Shown here: positions 7,995-16,019 of the stretch, one piece after another | Position numbering within the stretch: position 1 is the stretch's first letter | How the letters are laid out: every line of letters starts with the position of its first letter | Source of the DNA: Bacteroidota bacterium | GTDB lineage: Bacteria > Bacteroidota > Bacteroidia > B-17B0 > B-17BO | Direction: 5' to 3' | DNA: 29,905 nt | Assembly: GCA_025356715.1 (NCBI GenBank) | Contig: JANXRU010000160.1 | Location: forward strand, 1 to 29,905 | The notes under the pieces: generated by a model | Database searches by the model: none | What the model saw: the letters and a program-made list of their open reading frames with translations, nothing else | What the model was told of the DNA's origin: nothing | Position numbers and translations under genes: made by a program

Positions 7995-8390
7995 TTATTT
8001 TGTTACTATCCAGGTTTTAGAACTGATTACTGAATCGTTTTGTTTAATAGAAATTATATAGATTCCTGATGCAGTCATCGTTCCTGATAAATCGTAGGTA
8101 TTGCCGGTAATAGTTTTTTCGAAAACATTTTTTCCGCTTAGGTCGGCAATTGATATAGTGATAGGTTGATTGCTATTGGTTACTTGAACGGTGCCACCTC
8201 CATTATGCGAAGGGCTTAAGTTAATGGTTGTTTGAACCGCGGCACTGGTTTCAGTAGTTTGTGCTGGGGTAGGTGTTGCAGTTGCAGTAGGATTAATACC
8301 TGAAGGTTTGGTAGGTAGCGAATTTGAAGCTTGTATAGTTAGTGTATTCAAGCTAAGCAAAGCGGCAGTGGTTAAAATCAAATTTTTCAT
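7995..8390 (-). CDS. Small secreted protein with T9SS type A-like sorting domain
   Basis: This 131-residue protein has a Sec signal peptide (about 1-21, MKNLILTTAALLSLNTLTIQA) and a low-complexity Thr/Pro/Ala linker (about 25-55, with TATATPTPAQTTETS). The C-terminal ~75 residues resemble the T9SS C-terminal domain: TVQVTNSNQPITISIADLSG-KNVFEKT, then SGIYIISIKQND, then a final KTWIVTK. The usual PNP motif at the domain entry is replaced by LSPSHNGGG. There is no catalytic or binding domain in front, so the protein is essentially linker plus sorting tail. Such tails normally direct cargo to the T9SS translocon for attachment or release at the surface; for this protein that is inferred. The gene is divergent from fhs and has its own likely terminator. 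Confidence 0.75.
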   Translation of the reverse strand: MKNLILTTAALLSLNTLTIQASNSLPTKPSGINPTATATPTPAQTTETSAAVQTTINLSPSHNGGGTVQVTNSNQPITISIADLSGKNVFEKTITGNTYDLSGTMTASGIYIISIKQNDSVISSKTWIVTK

Positions 8391-8787
8391 GGTAGTAATT
8401 GTTTGGTTAATTTAAAAGGTTTTTGTGTCCGTTTTATCTATTACAAACTTCGGCTTAGGCATTGGGCGGTAAATACTCTTTGTATTAAAAATCTTACAAG
8501 TAAATTATTTACTTTTTGCTTTCACTCCATACGCTCACATTATTTAAAATTTGCTATGCAAACGCCATTGCTTTATACTGTTTAGCTAAAATTGACAGGC
8601 CTCTCAGAATGACTAAAGTTGAAACAAAAATTGAAAAAGTCACTTTGTAAGATTATGTGTAAGACATTTTTTGATTGATAATCCGCACCATTTGCTAATT
8701 AAAAAATGCCATTTGGTAGTTAAATAAGCTGATTTGTGTCATGCCGTGTTTAAAGAAAATTAATAAACCATAAAAGCATTTGCCCTT
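8391..8787. other. Divergent intergenic region, no gene seen
   Basis: About 400 bp separate the small secreted-protein gene from the fhs promoter. I see no convincing ORF; a 60-codon frame at 8403-8585 starts at a TTG and resembles nothing. I also see no RNA gene and no strong hairpin. The sequence is AT-rich with scattered short runs. The only recognised elements are the fhs -7 box at its right end and a one-mismatch -7 candidate for the leftward gene (CAAACTTC on the plus strand, 8444-8451). Confidence 0.5.
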
Positions 8788-8795
8788 TAAATTTG
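8788..8795 (+). promoter_or_regulatory. Bacteroidota -7 promoter element for fhs
   Basis: TAAATTTG is an exact TAnnTTTG match ending 18 bp before the ATG at 8814. No clear -33 TTG is seen at the usual distance. Confidence 0.45.
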
Positions 8796-8813
8796 CACGA
8801 AAAACAGATACAC

Positions 8814-10517
8814 ATGGAAAACACCACCCTAGAAATAGTAAAAGTACCATCGGATATTGAGATTGCTCAAGCCGCAAAACTCCAACACATTAATGATATC
8901 GCCATCAAATTGGGAATCAATGCCGAACAATTGGAACATTATGGAAAATACAAAGCCAAGTTGCCATTAACTTTAATCGATCCTGCCAAAGCTGCCAATG
9001 CTAACCTTATATTGGTAACTGCCATTAATCCAACTCCCGCAGGCGAAGGGAAAACCACTACTACTATTGGTTTAACTGAAGGCCTGAATAGAATTGGCAA
9101 GCAGGCAACAGCGGTGCTAAGAGAGCCTTCATTAGGTCCAGTATTCGGCGTAAAAGGTGGTGCGGCCGGCGGTGGATATAGCCAAGTAGTACCCATGGAA
9201 GATATAAATTTGCATTTTACTGGTGACTTCTCAGCTATTGAAAAAGCAAATAACCTTTTGGCTGCATTAATAGATAATAATATACAGAACAAAGAAGGAA
9301 ACAATTTAGGAATCGACCCCAGAACTGTGGTTTGGAAACGCGTAATGGACATGAACGACCGTGCTCTGCGTAATATTATAGTAGCACTTGGTGGGAAGCA
9401 GGGCGGCATGCCTCGTGAAACTGGCTTTAATATTACAGCAGCTTCCGAAATTATGGCTATACTTTGTCTCTCTTCAAATTTAGAAGACTTAAAAACTAAA
9501 ATTGGCAATATATATATAGGTGATACTTATGGAGGAAAACCCGTTTATGCCAAACAGTTAAATGCCCAAGGCTCGATGGCTGCTTTGTTAAAAGATGCTA
9601 TTATGCCCAACTTGGTTCAAACACTCGAAGGAAATCCTGCTATTATACATGGTGGTCCGTTTGCCAATATTGCACAAGGCACCAATACATTAATCGCTAC
9701 CAAAATGGGCATGTCATTATCAGACTATGTGGTAACCGAGGCCGGCTTCGGTGCTGACTTAGGGGCAGAGAAATTCCTGCATATTAAATGTGGTTATGGT
9801 GGTATTGCTCCTAAAGTAGTTGTAATAGTTGCTACTATTCGTGCTCTTAAATATCACGGAGGTGCTGCCATGGATTCATTGAAAACTGAAAACTTGGAAG
9901 CACTAAAAAATGGAATGGCCAATTTGGAACAACATATTTCCAATATCTCAAAATTTGGTTTACCTGCTGTGGTTGCAGTTAATAAATTCTTTAGCGATAC
10001 ACAAGCTGAACTTGATATGGTATACAATCATGTAAAATCGATAGGAGCTAAAGTAGCAATTTGCGAAGGCTGGGAAAAAGGTGGAGCAGGGATGGAACAA
10101 CTAGCCAATGAAGTAACCGAAACTATAGCTTTAAATGAAAGTAACTTTAAACCATTATATAATTTAGAAGATAGCGTTGAACAAAAAATTGAAGAGATTG
10201 CCAAAAATATATATGGTGCCGATGGTGTTGATTATGCCGCAAAAGCACAAACTGGATTGAAAAAAATATATAGATTGGGCATGGATAAACTACCTGTATG
10301 TATGGCCAAAACCCAATACTCATTTTCTGATAATCCAAAATTACTAGGCCGCCCAAAAGGATTCAGGATTACTGTTCGTGAATTTGAATTTGCTGCCGGT
10401 GCTGGATTTTTAATTCCTATCTGTGGCGATATGATGCGTATGCCAGGCTTGCCCCAAGTGCCCGCCGCTGAGGCTATTGATATTGATGCTGCTGGGTTGA
10501 TTGGCGGGTTGTTTTAA
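8814..10517 (+). CDS. fhs: Formate-tetrahydrofolate ligase
   Basis: Catalyses ATP-dependent formation of 10-formyl-THF from formate and THF in cytosolic one-carbon metabolism. The 567 residues cover the whole family. The P-loop is TPAGEGKTTTT (74-84), followed by GLTEGLNRIGK and REPSLGPVFGVKGGAAGGGYSQ (split here at the 20-residue limit: REPSLGPVFGVKGG, then AAGGGYSQ). Also present are MEDINLHFTGD, VTEAGFGADLGAEKF, a C-terminal YSFSDNPKLLGRPKGF and GAGFLIPICGDMMRMPGLP. The ATG at 8814 is chosen over an in-frame TTG at 8793 because the latter overlaps the promoter -7 element. The gene stands alone, with a repeat-derived hairpin behind it, facing the leftward TPR gene. Confidence 0.97.
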   Translation: MENTTLEIVKVPSDIEIAQAAKLQHINDIAIKLGINAEQLEHYGKYKAKLPLTLIDPAKAANANLILVTAINPTPAGEGKTTTTIGLTEGLNRIGKQATAVLREPSLGPVFGVKGGAAGGGYSQVVPMEDINLHFTGDFSAIEKANNLLAALIDNNIQNKEGNNLGIDPRTVVWKRVMDMNDRALRNIIVALGGKQGGMPRETGFNITAASEIMAILCLSSNLEDLKTKIGNIYIGDTYGGKPVYAKQLNAQGSMAALLKDAIMPNLVQTLEGNPAIIHGGPFANIAQGTNTLIATKMGMSLSDYVVTEAGFGADLGAEKFLHIKCGYGGIAPKVVVIVATIRALKYHGGAAMDSLKTENLEALKNGMANLEQHISNISKFGLPAVVAVNKFFSDTQAELDMVYNHVKSIGAKVAICEGWEKGGAGMEQLANEVTETIALNESNFKPLYNLEDSVEQKIEEIAKNIYGADGVDYAAKAQTGLKKIYRLGMDKLPVCMAKTQYSFSDNPKLLGRPKGFRITVREFEFAAGAGFLIPICGDMMRMPGLPQVPAAEAIDIDAAGLIGGLF

Positions 10518-10520
10518 AAG

Positions 10521-10617
10521 ATAGAAGCTAGAAGTAGGAAGACCGAAGTTTTGCTGAGGCCAGCCGCCGAATGGCACTTCCGTCTTCTAGCTTCCGTCTT
10601 CCAACTTCGGGCTTCCG
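10521..10617. repeat. GAAG-rich inverted repeat between fhs and the TPR gene
   Basis: GAAGCTAGAAG (10524-10534) is perfectly complementary to CTTCTAGCTTC (10584-10594). A second pair, GGAAGACCGAAG (10537-10548) and CTTCGGGCTTCC (10605-10616), has one mismatch. The whole stretch is built from degenerate GAAG/CTTC words. It lies at the convergence of two genes and could act as a bidirectional terminator hairpin. Its right half encodes the last ~11 residues and the stop of the leftward TPR protein. Confidence 0.8.
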
Positions 10618-12125
10618 GTTTCGGAACTATTCAAATCCTCTTCCTCTATTACTATGAGTCGGTTTCCAAAATCTCTCACAATTTTATCCAATTCTAGGGT
10701 TGAAGTTTCAGTCATGTTTATAATATGGGTCAAATCTTCTTTGGTGCATTCGGTATCTTTAAATACATTCACCAACCCCAATATTCTGGCTACCGCTGCC
10801 CGCAGTTCATGGGCATTAAAAAAAGCAAAATCTAAAATTCGTTTTTCTTTGTCTTGGATACTTATAGCTTTTCGTTGGTTATCATTTTCAAGCAGTTTAT
10901 TTTTTTCTTCAATTTCCAAAGATAGTTTTGATATATCCTCATTCAATTTAACAAGTTCTTTGTTGAGCCGCTTTTTATTGCGGTATTGTATATATGCGTA
11001 CAATGAAAATATCAATAAAATTAATGACGCTCCAATAACAACATATATTAAATTACTTTGAAGGGATATTACTTCATCCTTCGATTTTTGTTGTTTTTTT
11101 AACAGCTCGTTTTCAAAATCTTTTTTAGCCATCTTCAACCTGCTCTGCAACATATTAATTGCTTTGTCGTTTTCTTTGCTGTATAGCGAGTCATGGGCTT
11201 CGTGATATATTTCTAAATATTTGTAGGCGTTTTTATAATCGTTTTCACTTAGATAGATATCTGATAACGACTTTGCATACTCATCTTTCTTATATAACTC
11301 TTTAGATAATTCACAAAACTGATAGGCTTCAATAAAATATTTTTTGGCCAACACTCTATTGTTTTGTTGCTTGTATACTTTTGCTAGGCCATAAGTATTA
11401 AGGGCTAAACCCAGATATTCTTTATTGGATAAAAAATAAGCGTAATTCTTCTCATAATACAATTTTGCTTTTTCAAAATCTTTCTTCTTATAATACAAGT
11501 CAGCAAGTCCAGAATAGCATTCGTGTAAATTGAAGGTGAACTGGCCTTTTTGATAAATAGCTTCTGAAGCTCTTAAGCAGTCTTCTGCTTTCTGCAATTC
11601 ATTTAATTCGGTATAACATAAGCCGGCCAAATATCGGTTTTGCCCCTCCTTATTTTTATTGTTTATTTTCTTAATCAGAGGTAAAGCAATGTCTAAATCT
11701 TTAAGTGCAATGTCATATTTTTTTTGAATAAAAAAAGTAACTTCAGATTCTGTATAACAATTAATAATACCATTAATATCATGTAGAGATTCGTATATCG
11801 ATCGTGATTCTATTAAATAGCTCAATCCATTTTCTATATCTCCTTTTCCCAATAAAATAGCAGCATTTATATATACAGCGGTTGCTTCTCCGTATCTGTA
11901 CTTTAGTTTTTTGCTGTGCTCAATGTTCTTGCTTATGAGCAGCAGTGCCGAATCGTAATAATTGTTATTCTCAAGCTCAAGTGCAATTTTATTTGCTTTG
12001 TTAACCACCGCAGTATCTGTGCTTGGTTGGTCAAGCTGTACTAATATATTGGTATAATCTGAATGGGTTTGACCAAAAATGATAGAAGAAACGAAGAAGA
12101 AAACGACAATTATAGATACTTTCAT
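10587..12125 (-). CDS. TPR / transmembrane protein with histidine-kinase DHp domain but no ATPase domain
   Basis: In order, this 512-residue protein has a signal peptide (about 1-19) and a periplasmic array of TPR-like helical pairs (about 40-315; for example CYSGLADLYYKKKDFEKAKLYYEKN split as CYSGLADLYYKKKDF / EKAKLYYEKN). A coiled coil, one membrane helix (about 359-379) and a cytoplasmic coiled coil (about 383-430) follow. The last segment is a HisKA-like DHp helix pair with FFNAHELRAAVARILGLV, where H439 is the would-be phospho-acceptor, ending at LDKIVRDFGNRL. The protein stops about 20 residues later. No N, G1 or G2 box of a HATPase domain is present, so it cannot autophosphorylate alone. 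The C-terminal tail (SETGSPKLEDGS) is encoded by the GAAG repeat, which may mark a lost 3' end. Alternatively it belongs to a DHp-only sensor class. Confidence 0.8.
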   Translation of the reverse strand: MKVSIIVVFFFVSSIIFGQTHSDYTNILVQLDQPSTDTAVVNKANKIALELENNNYYDSALLLISKNIEHSKKLKYRYGEATAVYINAAILLGKGDIENGLSYLIESRSIYESLHDINGIINCYTESEVTFFIQKKYDIALKDLDIALPLIKKINNKNKEGQNRYLAGLCYTELNELQKAEDCLRASEAIYQKGQFTFNLHECYSGLADLYYKKKDFEKAKLYYEKNYAYFLSNKEYLGLALNTYGLAKVYKQQNNRVLAKKYFIEAYQFCELSKELYKKDEYAKSLSDIYLSENDYKNAYKYLEIYHEAHDSLYSKENDKAINMLQSRLKMAKKDFENELLKKQQKSKDEVISLQSNLIYVVIGASLILLIFSLYAYIQYRNKKRLNKELVKLNEDISKLSLEIEEKNKLLENDNQRKAISIQDKEKRILDFAFFNAHELRAAVARILGLVNVFKDTECTKEDLTHIINMTETSTLELDKIVRDFGNRLIVIEEEDLNSSETGSPKLEDGS

Positions 12126-12157
12126 ATAATAAAAATAAACTTAATTGTCACAAGGGT

Positions 12158-12643
12158 TTAGTGGCATTTGGGAGGGCAATACCGCGTAGCAAAGAAAAAT
12201 TTCGAATCGGCAATGTCATCCACAATATTAAAACTGTTGGTTCTAATACCCGATATAATTAAAGTTGTTTTCCCTTTGTCCTGTGGATTTTGAGTAGCAG
12301 CCATATCGCATTGAATTGCATTTAGAGTAAGATCTTTTTCAAAGATGGCACTCAGGGCTTTTTTGCTTAAAATACAACTTTGAAAAGCATTGGGATTGGC
12401 GGTAACAGACGAAACGTATTGATTAATTAAACTGCTCTTTAATTGAGGGGCTATATTGGTTCCTCCATCATTATCAACACCTGTTGTTATATTATATCTA
12501 CTCCCATCCATGCATGCCCCTACGCCAGATTGGGCTATAGTATTATTAGAATCAGGCGTATTCCCATTTATAATTACATAAGCTTCTACAGCGGCAATTG
12601 CGGTTACTATGGCCAGCAATAATTTTAATAATGTTGCGTTCAT
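12158..12643 (-). CDS. Hypothetical membrane-anchored protein with CPPKC tail
   Basis: I do not recognise this 161-residue protein. One hydrophobic segment at residues 5-26 without a clear cleavage site suggests an N-terminal anchor or an uncleaved signal. The rest is polar and Asn/Thr/Ser-rich, so probably exported. It has five cysteines (C44, C90, C112, C156, C160); the last two form CPPKC at the very C-terminus, which suggests disulfides or metal binding. It has its own TAnnTTTG promoter and lies 32 bp upstream of the TPR-DHp gene on the same strand, so the pair may be co-transcribed and functionally linked. The function is unknown. Confidence 0.7.
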   Translation of the reverse strand: MNATLLKLLLAIVTAIAAVEAYVIINGNTPDSNNTIAQSGVGACMDGSRYNITTGVDNDGGTNIAPQLKSSLINQYVSSVTANPNAFQSCILSKKALSAIFEKDLTLNAIQCDMAATQNPQDKGKTTLIISGIRTNSFNIVDDIADSKFFFATRYCPPKCH

Positions 12644-12674
12644 TACGGTTGTATTTTTTTTTAAATTAGACCGA

Positions 12675-12682
12675 CAAAAGTA
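12675..12682 (-). promoter_or_regulatory. Bacteroidota -7 promoter element for the CPPKC protein gene
   Basis: Read on the minus strand this is TACTTTTG, an exact TAnnTTTG match 31 bp before the ATG at 12643. Confidence 0.45.
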
Positions 12683-12772
12683 ATTAGTTTTTAGACTATT
12701 CGGAGAAAATAATTTGATTTTTTTTTAATAGGTAGAAATAACCATTGCTATATATTGCTAGCTAGTAATTGG

Positions 12773-12801
12773 TTTTATTGTATTATTTGATAACAATAAA
12801 A
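12773..12801 (-). terminator. Possible AT-only hairpin terminator after the DUF6089-type gene
   Basis: A perfect 9-bp stem (TTTTATTGT / ACAATAAAA) with an 11-base loop lies 40 bp past the stop at 12841. The stem is all A/T except one pair, so its strength is doubtful. Confidence 0.3.
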
Positions 12802-12840
12802 TAAAAAGTAGAAATAAATAAAAGGTTGCGTATCGACTTA

Positions 12841-13764
12841 TTAAAAGTTAGTACAAGTGCCATGTGCACTAAAAGTTTTGGTAATATTAATAGAGCAAAT
12901 TATATAAGAATCTTTGTCCTTGGGATTTCCTCTAATATATTTATTGGGGTTAATGGAAGTTTGATTCCACATATTACCCCATTTAGGGTCAATCTCTCCC
13001 GATCTGTCGCTTAGTTGCTGAAGATAAACATCGTTTGCGGCGGGTGCTCCTGCAAAATTATGATGCACATCGTCGAGCCAATCAGTAAAGGTTTTGCGAT
13101 AACCTATTTCAAATGAAACATTAATTGCCGCTCCCGGATTAATTTTTACCCCAAACCCCATAGGAATTGCAAATTGGTTGAGGCTATATGTTTTATGATA
13201 CTCGGTTTGAAAATTTCTTAACTCAACTATGGTTCCATACCGATCCACAGTTTTTGGATTGAAATGGAAGTAGGCCACACCCCCAAATACATAAGGTACT
13301 ACTAATTTACCACTTCCACGGTTATATGGATTCCATATATGATATTCGAAAAGTAAATTTAATTCGGCAATATTGGAGTAGAAATTCAGATTACGTTTCA
13401 AGCGGTCGTGATAAGCGGCCTGCTTGCCGAGCCCACGTTCTTCAATGGCTGTATATTCATCATATTTGGAGGCAGCCACCTTGTCATCGCCTGCAATGCG
13501 GGCAAAATCGAAACCCAACCGGACTGCTATAAAATTTCCGAGATAGTAACGTCCGTAAATTCCTGCATGCATCTTGGTCATTTGTAGGGTAACCGGACCA
13601 TAGCTCAAATCTCCCTGATAATAAGTAGGGCCAATACTTAAGCCCATTTCGTATGCATGATTTCTATTAAAACTGGACGAACGCCGTTGTGCTTGTGAGT
13701 TGATTGAACAAACACATAACAACAGCCATAATAAGTTCCAAATATTTAACCGATTTACACGCAC
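12841..13764 (-). CDS. Outer-membrane beta-barrel protein (DUF6089-type)
   Basis: This 307-residue protein has a signal peptide (about 1-25, LLWLLLCVCSINSQA). Alternating amphipathic strands typical of a small Bacteroidota barrel follow: YEMGLSIGPTYYQGDLS, HAGIYGRYYLGNFIAVRLG, ARIAGDDK, NIAELNLLFEYHIW, VPYVFGGVAYFHFNPKT, and FAIPMGFGVKINPGAAINVS split at the limit. The 'G..YYQGDL', 'ISGDD'-like and 'P(Y)(V/L)FGG...FHFNPK' features are those of the DUF6089 family, which is related to PorT/OmpA-like barrels. The specific function is unknown. The start is GTG at 13764, since no ATG precedes the signal peptide. A TAAATTTG box ends only 7 bp upstream, so the mRNA may be leaderless. Confidence 0.8.
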   Translation of the reverse strand: MRVNRLNIWNLLWLLLCVCSINSQAQRRSSSFNRNHAYEMGLSIGPTYYQGDLSYGPVTLQMTKMHAGIYGRYYLGNFIAVRLGFDFARIAGDDKVAASKYDEYTAIEERGLGKQAAYHDRLKRNLNFYSNIAELNLLFEYHIWNPYNRGSGKLVVPYVFGGVAYFHFNPKTVDRYGTIVELRNFQTEYHKTYSLNQFAIPMGFGVKINPGAAINVSFEIGYRKTFTDWLDDVHHNFAGAPAANDVYLQQLSDRSGEIDPKWGNMWNQTSINPNKYIRGNPKDKDSYIICSINITKTFSAHGTCTNF

Positions 13765-13771
13765 AGGGCAA

Positions 13772-13779
13772 CAAATTTA
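13772..13779 (-). promoter_or_regulatory. -7 promoter element directly before the barrel gene's GTG start
   Basis: Read on the minus strand this is TAAATTTG, an exact TAnnTTTG match, separated from the GTG at 13764 by 7 bases. A start site at the usual distance would fall at or within a few bases of the start codon. Confidence 0.45.
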
Positions 13780-13834
13780 AATGAAATATTTTTGATATAA
13801 GACATAAAAATGTAATATCTAGTTTGGTGTTTTG

Positions 13835-14521
13835 TTAAAAATCTCTGGCAATAGCCAAGGTGGCAATACTCACCTTGCAAAAAGGCACCAATAGTGAGGC
13901 ACATGCTTCAAGCGTGGCTCCTGTTGTTACCACATCGTCCAACAACAATATATGTTTGTTTTCTATTTCAGAAATATGTTCTACTTTAAATATCTCTTGC
14001 ACATTTGTCCAGCGGGTCCAGCGTTCTAATTTTGTTTGGCTGCGGTTGTTTTTTACGCGAAGCAGATGTGTGGTGCTCACGGTTTTGTTTATAGCTTCTG
14101 CCATTCCCTGAGCCAATATATTACATTGATTATAACCCCTTTTATTTTCTCTTTTCTCGTATAAAGGAACAGGCATTATTATATCTATACTATTATATAT
14201 ATCTGTTTCTTTAAGTGCCTCGCCCATCCAGTTTCCCAAACATAAACCTACTTCTTTGTGCCCTTTATATTTGAGGCCATGCATTAAGCGTTGGGTAATT
14301 CCCAATTGTCTGAAATATAGAAACGAGGTGGCCGCTTCTAATTTCACCCTGCCTTTAAATGTATTGGCTACTGGGTTATCACTATATTTGTGATAATTGG
14401 TATAAGGTAGATTATGCTTGCACGCTAAACAGATTACTTTTTCGCCTGTTAGCAAAATCTGTCCGCAGCCGGCACAGACATTGGGGAACAGTAACCCAGC
14501 GGTATCTGCCCAAAAACCCAT
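13835..14521 (-). CDS. comF: ComF-family phosphoribosyltransferase-like protein
   Basis: The family is linked to DNA uptake and processing in competence (ComF/GntX). The 228-residue length is typical. An N-terminal zinc ribbon (about 16-35) has CAGC and CLAC pairs. The central part contains MHGLKYKGHKEVG and IIMPVPLYEKRENKRGYNQ, a conserved 'VPL...R..RGFNQ' signature. The C-terminal PRPP-binding loop is HILLLDDVVTTGAT. The start lies 4 bp after the stop of the 2TM gene, so the two are co-transcribed, probably together with gmd upstream. Whether this organism is naturally competent cannot be told from the window. Confidence 0.92.
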   Translation of the reverse strand: MGFWADTAGLLFPNVCAGCGQILLTGEKVICLACKHNLPYTNYHKYSDNPVANTFKGRVKLEAATSFLYFRQLGITQRLMHGLKYKGHKEVGLCLGNWMGEALKETDIYNSIDIIMPVPLYEKRENKRGYNQCNILAQGMAEAINKTVSTTHLLRVKNNRSQTKLERWTRWTNVQEIFKVEHISEIENKHILLLDDVVTTGATLEACASLLVPFCKVSIATLAIARDF

Positions 14522-14525
14522 CAGC

Positions 14526-14819
14526 TTATTTTTTTTGATTTTTTTGGTCTACCAATTTTTGGTATTCCCTCTCGGCATTGCTAGTGGTATCGCTATAGGC
14601 ATCTCTATAGTTAAAGAACACCCCAATTCCCCAACCCAAAGTAGTCCATATCGGCCAAGGGAACATGCCACCAGGAACATTGCCCGATTGTTCAGCCTTG
14701 CTAAAATACCAGAGTGCCCACAAAAAGCCATTTACAATGAGGTAGGTAAATAAATGTTTTTTAAAGCTTGCACGTTTCATTGCCAGCTTCCATAAATGTT
14801 CGTCTTTGGGGTCTTCCAT
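14526..14819 (-). CDS. 2TM domain-containing protein
   Basis: This 97-residue protein has two membrane helices (about 22-40, LFTYLIVNGFLWALWYF; about 53-70, PIWTTLGWGIGVFFNY) preceded by a charged N-terminus (KLAMKRASFKKH) and followed by a polar C-terminal helix. The 'R..F..HL..Y..VN..L...W' and 'WP....GWGIG...H/N' pattern is the 2TM domain (PF13239 type), found alone or fused to LytTR and kinase domains in Bacteroidota. No signalling domain is attached here. It lies between gmd (21 bp upstream) and comF (4 bp downstream) on one strand. Confidence 0.85.
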   Translation of the reverse strand: MEDPKDEHLWKLAMKRASFKKHLFTYLIVNGFLWALWYFSKAEQSGNVPGGMFPWPIWTTLGWGIGVFFNYRDAYSDTTSNAEREYQKLVDQKNQKK

Positions 14820-14840
14820 GGTATTGATTATTAAATTTTC

Positions 14841-15974
14841 TTACTCAAAATAATTGAGCGTTTTAAACCCATTATCTTTTAGAAATTTTTCTTTCTGCAT
14901 CAGTTTCACATCACTCTGTACCATATCGGCTACCAACATGGGCAGGGTATATTTTGGTTTCCAGCCCATTTTTTCAAATGCTTTGGTGGCATCACCAATT
15001 AATAAATCTACTTCAGTGGGTCTAAAATACACTGGGTCGACTGCTACCAATTCTTCACCGGGTTTCACCTGAAGGTCAATATTCATTTCGGCAGCTTTGG
15101 CACTGTCGATACTTGCAACGAAACCTATTTCATTGATACCATCGCCCTTAAATACTATTTGCACACCTACCTCAGCAAAAGCCATTTTTACAAAATCGCG
15201 AACGGGTGTGGTCTGTCCGGTGGCTATTACAAAATCTTCGGCCACGGGCTGCTGTAGCATTAAATACATAGCTTCCACATAGTCTTTTGCATGGCCCCAA
15301 TCGCGTTTGGCACCTAGGTTTCCCAACCATAATTTATCATGCAGGCCCATAGCAATGCGAGCTACCGCACGCGTAATTTTACGGGTAACAAATGTTTCGC
15401 CACGTATAGGGCTTTCGTGGTTAAATAATATTCCATTGCACGCAAACATGTTATAGGCTTCACGATAATTCACAGTAATCCAAAATCCATAAAGTTTGGC
15501 AACCCCATAAGGCGAACGCGGATAAAAAGGTGTTGTTTCACTTTGAGGAACTGCTTGCACTAAACCATATAATTCACTTGTTGATGCTTGATAAATTTTT
15601 GTCTTCTTGATTAAGCCCAACAAGCGTACAGCTTCTAAAATTCTTAAAGTGCCTATTCCATCTGCATTTGCAGTGTATTCTGGTTCTTCAAAACTAACGT
15701 GAACGTGGCTCATTGCAGCCAAGTTGTAAATTTCATCTGGTTGTACTTCTTGAATAATTCTTATTAAGTTAGTGCTATCTGTTAAGTCGCCATGGTGCAA
15801 TGTTAAATGACGATTTGGAATGTGTGGATCTTCGTAAAAATGGTCAATACGTTGTGTGTTAAATAATGAAGAACGACGTTTAATACCGTGAACTTGATAT
15901 CCTTTTTTTAATAAAAATTCTGCAAGATATGCCCCATCTTGCCCAGTAATTCCTGTAATTAATGCTACTTTCAT
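14841..15974 (-). CDS. gmd: GDP-mannose 4,6-dehydratase
   Basis: Converts GDP-D-mannose to GDP-4-keto-6-deoxymannose, the precursor of GDP-fucose, rhamnose or perosamine. It is a cytosolic short-chain dehydrogenase of 377 residues, full length. The Rossmann motif is TGITGQDG (7-14). The catalytic set is T132 and E134 (STSELYG) with Y156 and K160 (SPYGVAK), at the same numbers as the E. coli enzyme. [11 protein letters not shown] and [20 protein letters not shown] are also present. No GDP-fucose synthase (fcl/wcaG) follows, so the final sugar is unknown. It lies 45 bp downstream of the nucleotidyltransferase gene and belongs to the polysaccharide locus. Confidence 0.96.
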   Translation of the reverse strand: MKVALITGITGQDGAYLAEFLLKKGYQVHGIKRRSSLFNTQRIDHFYEDPHIPNRHLTLHHGDLTDSTNLIRIIQEVQPDEIYNLAAMSHVHVSFEEPEYTANADGIGTLRILEAVRLLGLIKKTKIYQASTSELYGLVQAVPQSETTPFYPRSPYGVAKLYGFWITVNYREAYNMFACNGILFNHESPIRGETFVTRKITRAVARIAMGLHDKLWLGNLGAKRDWGHAKDYVEAMYLMLQQPVAEDFVIATGQTTPVRDFVKMAFAEVGVQIVFKGDGINEIGFVASIDSAKAAEMNIDLQVKPGEELVAVDPVYFRPTEVDLLIGDATKAFEKMGWKPKYTLPMLVADMVQSDVKLMQKEKFLKDNGFKTLNYFE

Positions 15975-16019
15975 TTTTTTATTTCTAATTTATTATTTCT
16001 AATTTCTGTAACCCATTTA

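Noticed and set aside
8403..8585. 60-codon plus frame in the gap before fhs.
   Set aside because: TTG start, unusual composition and no resemblance; the gap is better read as a non-coding divergent region.
8939..9508. Long minus-strand frame (189 codons) opposite fhs.
   Set aside because: Fully inside the coding region of a clear formate-THF ligase; a codon-bias shadow without family resemblance.
10654..11061. Plus-strand frame of 135 codons opposite the TPR gene.
   Set aside because: Antisense to well-supported DHp and coiled-coil coding sequence; no recognisable protein.
14418..14753. Plus-strand frame of 111 codons across comF and the 2TM gene.
   Set aside because: Covers the antisense of two real genes and their junction; no family resemblance.
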